Origin: an uncultured Erysipelotrichaceae bacterium
GTDB lineage: Bacteria; Bacillota_I; Bacilli_A; Erysipelotrichales; Erysipelotrichaceae
Reading direction: 5' to 3'
Assembly (NCBI GenBank): GCA_902803275.1
Contig: CADCPE010000054.1
Location: 1-11,375, forward strand
Length of the DNA: 11,375 nt
Shown: one piece after another, positions 1 through 4,971 of the stretch
Layout of the letters: each line of letters opens with the position of its first letter
Position numbering within the stretch: position 1 is the stretch's first letter
Position numbers and translations under genes: made by a program
Notes under the pieces: generated by a model
Told to the model about the DNA's origin: nothing
The model's input: the letters and a program-made list of their open reading frames with translations, nothing else
Database searches by the model: none

Positions 1-2
1 AG

Positions 3-680
3 TATCTGGTCAATATCTGGGGTGCCGATCATCACGGCTACATCCCGCGTATGAAGGCCGCCATGGAGGCTTTAGGCTATCCTAGAGACAATCTGCAGGT
101 TGATCTGTGTCAGATGGTCAGGATGGTCGAAAACGGCGAAGAAGTAAAGATGTCGAAAAGAACAGGCAATGCGATCACACTGAGAGAGCTTTGCGATGAT
201 ATCGGCGTTGACTGTACAAGATATTTCTTCCTGTCAAAGGCTCTTGATACCCATATGGATTTCGATCTGACCCTTGCGCGCACCAGAAACAACGACAATC
301 CTGTCTATTATGCCCAATACGCCTATGCCAGGATCTGCTCGGTCCTCAAACAGGCAGCAAACGGCTATCACAAGCAGGATGCATATACGCTTCTAAACGA
401 TCCTAAGGAGATCGATCTGATCAAGCATATCACCTCCTTTACTGATGTCGTGGCTGATGCGGCAGTCAACAGAAGCCCGAACAAGATCTGCAACTTCATC
501 CAGAAGCTTGCACAGTACTTCCATTCTTTCTACGGTGCCTGCAAGATCAATGATATGAATAATCCCGAGCTGACCAACGAAAGGCTTGCCCTTGCGGATG
601 CCACCAGGATCACTTTGAAGAATGCCCTTGAACTTCTGGGCGTCAGTGCCCCGGAACAGATGTCAAAAGACGAAGACTAA
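3..680 (+). CDS. argS: Arginyl-tRNA synthetase, C-terminal part (5' end outside window)
   Basis: Class I aminoacyl-tRNA synthetase that charges tRNA-Arg in the cytoplasm. The reading frame is open from the first bases of the window, so the gene starts upstream; 225 residues are visible. It opens with the GADHHGYIPRMKAA segment typical of ArgS, followed by the KMSKRTGN signature (KMSKS-type loop that helps bind ATP). The helical DALR anticodon-binding domain follows, with NPVYYAQYAYARI at its start and the usual ending RITLKNALELLGVSAPEQM close to the stop. Missing from view are the N-terminal additional domain and the HIGH motif. A strong hairpin terminator directly follows the stop, so the gene is last in its transcript. 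Identification is secure; the only uncertainty is the unseen 5' part. Confidence 0.96.
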   Translation, partial: YLVNIWGADHHGYIPRMKAAMEALGYPRDNLQVDLCQMVRMVENGEEVKMSKRTGNAITLRELCDDIGVDCTRYFFLSKALDTHMDFDLTLARTRNNDNPVYYAQYAYARICSVLKQAANGYHKQDAYTLLNDPKEIDLIKHITSFTDVVADAAVNRSPNKICNFIQKLAQYFHSFYGACKINDMNNPELTNERLALADATRITLKNALELLGVSAPEQMSKDED

Positions 681-703
681 AAGCCAGTTGCCTGGCTTTT
701 TTT
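681..703 (+). terminator. Rho-independent terminator of argS, probably bidirectional
   Basis: A 7-bp stem, AAGCCAG and CTGGCTT with a 4-base loop, starts right after the argS stop and runs into a seven-T tract. The convergent ohrR gene ends at 705. Read on the minus strand, the same hairpin is followed by TTTT, so it may also stop ohrR transcription. Confidence 0.88.
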
Positions 704-704
704 C

Positions 705-1136
705 TTATTCTTCATCTTCAAGTATTCTGTAAAGTATCCTATACAGATAGGCCGCTTCATCAGTATTCAGCTTCAGCGTTTTGGCAAGGGTCTCGGGAAC
801 GCTTACTGCCCGATCCTTGAGTTCGCTTCCCTTTTTGGTCAGTGAGATGACAAGATTTCTTTCATCGCCGCTGTTTTTCGAGATAGAGATATACCCTTTT
901 TCCTTCAGTTTCTTCAAAAGAGGAGTCAGCGTATTCGACTTCAGGTGCACCATCTCACCCAGCTGCTTCTCGTTTATGTCTTCCTTTTCCCAGAGTACCA
1001 TCATGACGATATACTGCGTATAGGTAAGGTCAAGTTTATCCAGCAGCGGCTTGTAGTTCCTGATGATCTTGTTGGAGACCGCATACAGCGGAAAGCACAG
1101 CTGGTTTTTTAGTCTGATCGGTTCGTATTTGTCCAT
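705..1136 (-). CDS. ohrR: OhrR-type MarR-family organic-peroxide sensor and repressor
   Basis: Winged-helix repressor, 143 residues, that normally senses organic hydroperoxides or hypochlorite through a reactive cysteine and releases DNA when oxidised. The N-terminal segment LKNQLCFPLYA is nearly identical to Bacillus subtilis OhrR. Cys14 corresponds to its Cys15, and Tyr28 and Tyr39 to the tyrosines that hydrogen-bond that cysteine. It is the only cysteine, so this is the one-Cys class that depends on a small thiol to complete oxidation. The wing helix region has SNTLTPLLKKL and the DERN wing. I chose the ATG at 1136 because GAGGT lies 4 bases upstream; an in-frame GTG at 1166 lacks this and would add residues absent from the family. 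No ohr peroxidase lies next to it; the nearest redox gene is bcp beyond the tRNA. No clear palindromic operator was found upstream. The symbol rests on similarity; another MarR target is possible. Confidence 0.85.
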   Translation of the reverse strand: MDKYEPIRLKNQLCFPLYAVSNKIIRNYKPLLDKLDLTYTQYIVMMVLWEKEDINEKQLGEMVHLKSNTLTPLLKKLKEKGYISISKNSGDERNLVISLTKKGSELKDRAVSVPETLAKTLKLNTDEAAYLYRILYRILEDEE

Positions 1137-1188
1137 AATTACCTCGTGTACGATATAGATTTTCACACATCAGATACATTAAGTAAAG

Positions 1189-1208
1189 AAAAAAGCCCTC
1201 TTTAAGGC
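1189..1208 (-). terminator. Rho-independent terminator of tRNA-Arg
   Basis: On the minus strand, GCCTT AAAG AGGGC forms a 5-bp stem (one G-U pair) with a 4-base loop and runs into six T. It lies 11 bases past the tRNA 3' end and ahead of ohrR, separating the tRNA from the repressor gene. Confidence 0.75.
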
Positions 1209-1219
1209 CCCTGAAAATG

Positions 1220-1296
1220 TGGCGTCCATGGAGAGACTCGAACTCCCGACCGTCCGCTTAGAAGGCGGATGCTCTATCCAACTGAGCTACATGGAC
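1220..1296 (-). tRNA. tRNA-Arg, anticodon UCU
   Basis: A complete 77-nt cloverleaf reads on the minus strand. The 7-bp acceptor stem GTCCATG/CATGGAC is followed by discriminator G and an encoded CCA. The D arm is AGCTCAGTTGGATAGAGC. The anticodon stem TCCGC/GCGGA holds the loop CTTCTAA, giving anticodon TCT, which reads AGA arginine codons. The T arm carries TTCGAGT. AGA and AGG are frequent arginine codons in the surrounding genes, so this tRNA should be in heavy use. It lies 23 bases past the bcp stop and has its own probable promoter and terminator. Confidence 0.97.
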
Positions 1297-1305
1297 ACAC
1301 ACAAA

Positions 1306-1334
1306 ATACTAACATTTAATCACAGCTGATTCAA
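1306..1334 (-). promoter_or_regulatory. Probable sigma-A promoter for tRNA-Arg, overlapping the bcp 3' end
   Basis: The minus strand carries TTGAAT (1329-1334), exactly 17 bases, then TAGTAT (1306-1311) with an upstream TG giving an extended -10. The predicted start falls within about 3 bases of the mature tRNA 5' end at 1296. Each hexamer matches 4 of 6 consensus positions. The -35 lies inside the end of bcp. Confidence 0.5.
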
Positions 1335-1772
1335 CATCTGTTCAGGATTCTCTGCAGCCTTGACATTGGAAAAGGCCTTGATGATCCGACCCTTTTCATC
1401 GATCAGATAGGTGCTTCTGACCACGCCCATGGTCTTTTTTCCGTAGTTGTTCTTCTCTTTCCAGACATCATAGGCCTTGATCGTTTCAAGAGTCTCATCG
1501 GAAAGAAGGATGAACGGCAAGCCGAACTTTTCTTCAAACTTCTTGTGCGAAGCGACGCTGTCCTTGCTGACGCCGATGACCACCGCATCCTTTTGGGTAA
1601 ACTGCGGATAAAGCTGCGCAAAACCGCAGGCCTGCTTGCTGCAGCCGGAGGTCATATCTTTGGGATAGAAATACAGAATGATCTTCTGTCCCTTGAAATC
1701 AGAGAGTTTCCTGATTTTCCCGTTTTGATCCTTAAGCTTGAATGATGGTGCTTTTGTTCCGACTTCTAACAC
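1320..1772 (-). CDS. bcp: Thiol peroxidase of the Bcp/PrxQ peroxiredoxin family
   Basis: Cytoplasmic thiol peroxidase, 150 residues, the usual length for Bcp. It reduces hydrogen peroxide and organic hydroperoxides at the expense of thioredoxin or a similar thiol donor. The active-site stretch YFYPKDMTSGCSKQACGF shows the peroxidatic Cys44 in the TxxC context and the resolving Cys49 five residues later, as in atypical two-Cys Bcp proteins; Ser42 replaces the more common Pro. The thioredoxin-fold strands and the later VVRSTYLID segment are also present. The start is a GTG that shares one base with the TAG of the upstream gene (TAGTG), so translation is probably coupled. AGGAAGG lies about 14 bases upstream, rather far. 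It is the third gene of a three-gene minus-strand unit, with the tRNA-Arg downstream. The family call is secure; a link with ohrR is only suggested by proximity. Confidence 0.93.
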   Translation of the reverse strand: MLEVGTKAPSFKLKDQNGKIRKLSDFKGQKIILYFYPKDMTSGCSKQACGFAQLYPQFTQKDAVVIGVSKDSVASHKKFEEKFGLPFILLSDETLETIKAYDVWKEKNNYGKKTMGVVRSTYLIDEKGRIIKAFSNVKAAENPEQMLNQL

Positions 1773-2089
1773 TAACTGATACCAAACCTTCCTAACAGCT
1801 GTCTTATAGCTTCAACTACGCTGTTGAATGCCTCGATCGTCTCTGTAGAGATCGAATCACTCACCCTTTTCACCGAATTGGTAGCGGCATCCAGCTGTTC
1901 CATAACCGCATTGAATCTGTTGTAGAACGCAACGATCTTCGGCACATAGATAAAGCACAATACGGCGACACCTAAAAAGATGATGCCGTAAACGCCATAC
2001 TTCACATATCTGATCCTGTCGTTTCTTCTTTTCTCGGCGACCAGTTCCATCAGCAGTTCATGATCGCTCATTTCTTCGATTTCTTTCAT
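1772..2089 (-). CDS. Small single-helix membrane protein, unknown function
   Basis: Not recognised. The protein has 105 residues. An acidic then basic N-terminal stretch (residues 1-30, with KRRNDRIR just before the membrane) leads to one hydrophobic segment at about 31-55 (YGIIFLGVAVLCFIYVP). The rest, about 58-100, reads as amphipathic helix (MEQLDAATNSVKRV and on). The positive charges before the helix predict a cytoplasmic N-terminus and an outside C-terminus. The ATG overlaps the stop of the preceding membrane-protein gene by ATGA, with GGAAG four bases upstream, and its own TAG overlaps the GTG of bcp. It is therefore tightly coupled in a three-gene unit. The helical tail could pair with the four-helix neighbour, but that is speculation. 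No catalytic motif is visible. Confidence 0.8.
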   Translation of the reverse strand: MKEIEEMSDHELLMELVAEKRRNDRIRYVKYGVYGIIFLGVAVLCFIYVPKIVAFYNRFNAVMEQLDAATNSVKRVSDSISTETIEAFNSVVEAIRQLLGRFGIS

Positions 2090-2568
2090 TTTTCTTCCAC
2101 TGCTTTCCTGTTTAGAATCTTCTCAAATATCGGCACAAATATCAGACATAGGAAAAATGCCGCCACAAACGATACAGCCAGGCCTTTCAGCAGGATCGGA
2201 ATATACGGCATATCATTGCCGTTTTTTGAAGCACTGACATAAGCTATCGTGACCATGGCAAAAGTCATGATCGGTGAATAGATCAGATCGACGATAAGAG
2301 CCTGGATCATTCTGCCTTTGATCGATCCGGGATCGATTGAGTTATTCTCCAATACGCCCACAGCGATCCTTTCGGCATTAAAAAAGCGGCTGACGATGCT
2401 GATGACCGTAAAGCTTATTGCGAAATTAAGCAGAAGGCTTAACGGCGTAAAGGCGTTGGCCGAAAAAAGCCCGATGGCACTAAGACAAAGGCTCATCATG
2501 ATCCCCATGCATAAAGACATCTTCCTGCCGTATTCTTTCATCGCTTCAGCGCTTTTTTCAATTCCCAT
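2086..2568 (-). CDS. Four-helix membrane protein with internal duplication, unknown function
   Basis: Not recognised with certainty. About 160 residues with four predicted membrane helices in two pairs. Each pair has the same plan: a helix rich in Met, Ser and Ile, a short loop with Pro, then a second long helix. The pairs are MGIMMSLCLSAIGLF with PLSLLLNFAISFTV, and SPIMTFAMVTIAYV with ILLKGLAVSFVAAFFL. This suggests duplication of a two-helix unit; the DUF2798 family has such a plan, but I cannot confirm membership. The start is uncertain: ATG at 2568 has no Shine-Dalgarno sequence but a GATAAT hexamer six bases upstream, and a GTG at 2595 would add nine charged residues and is equally weak. 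Its stop overlaps the next gene by ATGA. It is first in the unit leading to bcp and is divergent from rqcH. Confidence 0.72.
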   Translation of the reverse strand: MGIEKSAEAMKEYGRKMSLCMGIMMSLCLSAIGLFSANAFTPLSLLLNFAISFTVISIVSRFFNAERIAVGVLENNSIDPGSIKGRMIQALIVDLIYSPIMTFAMVTIAYVSASKNGNDMPYIPILLKGLAVSFVAAFFLCLIFVPIFEKILNRKAVEEK

Positions 2569-2604
2569 ATCAGAATTATCTTTTCTTCTGTTCACTACTT
2601 ATAT

Positions 2605-2640
2605 TCTACATTTTATTTGCTGAAAATATATAATAATGAT
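2605..2640 (+). promoter_or_regulatory. Promoter of rqcH, placing the transcript start at the ATG
   Basis: A perfect TATAAT (2629-2634) follows TCTACA (2605-2610, 4 of 6 to TTGACA) at 18-base spacing. Six bases separate the -10 from the ATG at 2641, so +1 is predicted at the A of the start codon. No Shine-Dalgarno sequence lies between. Confidence 0.6.
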
Positions 2641-4266
2641 ATGGCTTTAGATGGAATAACCCTTACAAAGGTCAAAGAAGATCTGCAGAAATATCTTCCG
2701 ATCAGGATCAACAGGATTTCGGAGACCAGCAAGACCGAGATCGTTTTCAACGTCCATGCCGGCGGCATCAGGACAAATCTTGTGATGTCGTTTCATTCCA
2801 ACTACAATCACATCTGTCTGTCAGACAAGAACTATACGACCTTTTCCGATCCTTCGACTTTTGTCATGGTCCTGAGAAAATACATCCTAAACGGTGTGAT
2901 CCATGAGATCGGGCAGTATGATCATGACCGCTATCTGCTTATGCATGTAAGGGCCAGGAATGAACTCTATGACGAAAAGGAATACATCCTCTCCGTCGAA
3001 CTCATGGGCAAGTATGCCAACCTGATCCTTGTCGATGATCAAAACAGGATCATCGATGCCCTGAAGAAGATCCCGCCGTATGAAAACACCAGAAGGACCA
3101 TCCTGCCGGGAGCGCAGTTCAGCCTTCCGGACAGGCAGGACAAGCTTGATCCTTTCGCTGATCCTGATGTCGACCTTAACGAATCGCTGGTAAAACAGCT
3201 GCAGGGTTTCTCCAAGCTCCTGGAAAACGAGGTGAGATACAGACTTGAAAGGTCATCTTTCCCCGAGATCATGGAACTGATAAAAAACTCAGAAAAGCTC
3301 TATCTGAGCAAGGTCAAAGATGCTTATGAATTCCATGTCATACCGCTCACTCACCTGAATGTGCAGTACAGCGAATGGGATATCCAGAAAGGCTTCGATG
3401 AGATCTATTACGAGGATGACGAGAAGGAAAGGATCAGGAATATAGCTGATGATCTCTACAAGGTCGTCAAAAGACAGATCAAGCACTACTCGACCAAGAT
3501 AGAAAAACTGGAAGCCAGCTATGAAGACGCCCTGAATCTTGATTCCGACAAGGAAAACGGCGATCTGCTTTACATGTATTCCGATCTTGATGCCAAAGGT
3601 CTGAAAGAGATCGAGATCACGGACTATGAAGGAAATAAGAAACGGATCCGTCTTGATCCGAAACTTTCAATAAAAGCCAATGCCAACAGGTACTTCAAGG
3701 AATACCAGAAGAAAAGAAAAGGCAAGATCTACATTGAGGAACAGCTTGAACTTGCCAGGAGCGAACTGACTTATTTTGAATCGCTGAACGAACAGCTTTC
3801 CCTTGCCAACTATACCGATGCTCTGGATATAAAGGAAGAACTTGGAAAATACGGATATCTCAGGAAAAACAGTTCCAAAAACAAGAAGAAAAAGAAGATC
3901 AGTCTCTATCAGATCAGGATCGATGACCATACTGTCACTTTCGGCAAAAACAACATTCAGAATGCCTATCTGTCCTTTGACTATGCCCATTCGAACTACA
4001 CCTGGTTCCATGCGAAAGGTTTCCATGGCTCCCATGTGGTCGTCGATACCGATAAGCCTTCAGAGAAGCTGATCAGGATCTGTGCCAATCTGGCAGCCTA
4101 TTATTCCAAGGGACGCTACTCTTCATCTGTTCCGGTCGACTATTGTCTGGTGAAGGAGCTGAAAAAAGTAAAAGGCGCAAAGCCGGGCTTTGTCACCTTC
4201 AGAAACTATAAGACGATCTATATTGACCCTTATGAGGATAAAGAACTAACGGTCTCCATGATCTAG
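2641..4266 (+). CDS. rqcH: RqcH, ribosome-associated quality control protein (NEMF/Rqc2 family)
   Basis: RqcH binds stalled 50S subunits carrying peptidyl-tRNA and recruits tRNA-Ala to add C-terminal alanine tails that mark the nascent chain for degradation. Older annotations call it a fibronectin-binding protein. The 541 residues show the full plan: NFACT-N (about 1-200), a helical hairpin and coiled-coil middle (about 260-400, with ANANRYFKEYQKKRKG), and NFACT-R (about 415-525) with YTWFHAKGFHGSHVVV, ending VTFRNYKTIYIDP. Asp96-Arg97 and Glu120-Leu121-Met122 match the D97/R98 and E121-I-M residues needed for tailing in B. subtilis. I place the start at ATG 2641 (MALDGITLTKV, matching the family N-terminus), not the in-frame TTG at 2617. 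There is no ribosome binding site, and a TATAAT six bases upstream implies a leaderless message. The 3' end overlaps the end of rluB by 21 bases, tail to tail. Confidence 0.93.
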   Translation: MALDGITLTKVKEDLQKYLPIRINRISETSKTEIVFNVHAGGIRTNLVMSFHSNYNHICLSDKNYTTFSDPSTFVMVLRKYILNGVIHEIGQYDHDRYLLMHVRARNELYDEKEYILSVELMGKYANLILVDDQNRIIDALKKIPPYENTRRTILPGAQFSLPDRQDKLDPFADPDVDLNESLVKQLQGFSKLLENEVRYRLERSSFPEIMELIKNSEKLYLSKVKDAYEFHVIPLTHLNVQYSEWDIQKGFDEIYYEDDEKERIRNIADDLYKVVKRQIKHYSTKIEKLEASYEDALNLDSDKENGDLLYMYSDLDAKGLKEIEITDYEGNKKRIRLDPKLSIKANANRYFKEYQKKRKGKIYIEEQLELARSELTYFESLNEQLSLANYTDALDIKEELGKYGYLRKNSSKNKKKKKISLYQIRIDDHTVTFGKNNIQNAYLSFDYAHSNYTWFHAKGFHGSHVVVDTDKPSEKLIRICANLAAYYSKGRYSSSVPVDYCLVKELKKVKGAKPGFVTFRNYKTIYIDPYEDKELTVSMI

Positions 4267-4971
4267 ACAGGCGTTCAGTTTCTTCAGCTCAAAAGGTTTA
4301 AGGCGGCGGTATTCGCCGCTTTTAAGATCTCCAAGCTCCACCGTAGCTTCCCTGATGCGGTGCAGTCTCACGACATTGAAGCCTGCCGTCTTGAACATCT
4401 TTCTGATCTCTCTGTTTTTCCCTTCATGGATCGTTACTTCCAGAAAAGAAGTATATCTGTTTTCATTGATCCTGATGAGCTTTATTTTTGCACTGCTTGA
4501 GACATAGTCTTCGATCCTTACGCCTTTTTCCAGCTTTTCGATCGTTTTTCTGTCAATGATGCCATCGATCGTGACCTCGTAGACCTTTTCCACTTCATAT
4601 CTGGGATGGATGAGTTTCTGCATGAGTTCCCCGTCGTTGCTTAAAAGGATCAGACCGGATGAATCATAATCGAGTCTTCCCAGAGGATAAAGACGATATG
4701 GCGAATCGATAAGATCGACAACGGTCCTTCTTCCCTTGTCATCAGATACGGAACTGATGACGTTTTTCGGCTTGTTCAGAAGATAGACCACCTTCTCTTC
4801 CCTGCTCAGCGGCTTTCCGTCGATCCTGATATCCGCATTTTCATCAGCCTTCAGGCCAAGTTCCTTTATCACCTGGCCATCGATCGTAACACGGCCCGCC
4901 TCGATCAGCTCTTCGGCTTTTCTTCTTGAACAAAATCCTGATTTCGCAATGATCTTCTGAATTCTTTCCAT
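4246..4971 (-). CDS. rluB: Pseudouridine synthase of the RluB/RsuA family
   Basis: RsuA/RluB-type enzyme that isomerises a uridine in rRNA; RluB proteins act on 23S helix 80 (U2605 in E. coli numbering). The 241 residues start with an S4 RNA-binding domain (1-60, MERIQKIIAKSGFCSRRKAEELI), followed by the catalytic domain with PLGRLDYDSSGLILLSNDG. Asp101 is the expected nucleophile. The later KNREIRKMF and GEYRRLKPFEL motifs are also typical. The start matches the family N-terminus and has AGGA ten bases upstream, although this places the first 67 bases inside the 3' end of the upstream glucosaminidase gene, in another frame. Transcription is probably from the glucosaminidase promoter. The 3' end overlaps convergent rqcH by 21 bases. 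The choice between RluB and the related 16S enzyme RsuA rests on overall resemblance. Confidence 0.9.
   Translation of the reverse strand: MERIQKIIAKSGFCSRRKAEELIEAGRVTIDGQVIKELGLKADENADIRIDGKPLSREEKVVYLLNKPKNVISSVSDDKGRRTVVDLIDSPYRLYPLGRLDYDSSGLILLSNDGELMQKLIHPRYEVEKVYEVTIDGIIDRKTIEKLEKGVRIEDYVSSSAKIKLIRINENRYTSFLEVTIHEGKNREIRKMFKTAGFNVVRLHRIREATVELGDLKSGEYRRLKPFELKKLNACLDHGDR
4300..4323 (+). terminator. Terminator-like hairpin for rqcH, inside rluB coding sequence
   Basis: On the plus strand, AAGGCGGCG, loop GTATT, then CGCCGCTTT form a 9-bp stem (one G-U pair), with six consecutive G-C pairs, ending in TTTT, 33 bases past the rqcH stop. On the minus strand no T tract follows. The same bases encode the GEYRRL segment of RluB. 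The T tract is short, so termination may be partial. Confidence 0.45.

Noticed and set aside
1137..1166. GTG start that would lengthen OhrR by ten residues
   Set aside because: ATG 1136 has GAGGT at good spacing and gives the family-typical N-terminus.
3842..4072. A 76-codon plus-strand frame inside rqcH
   Set aside because: It is an alternate frame of the well-conserved NFACT-R region, with no ribosome site.
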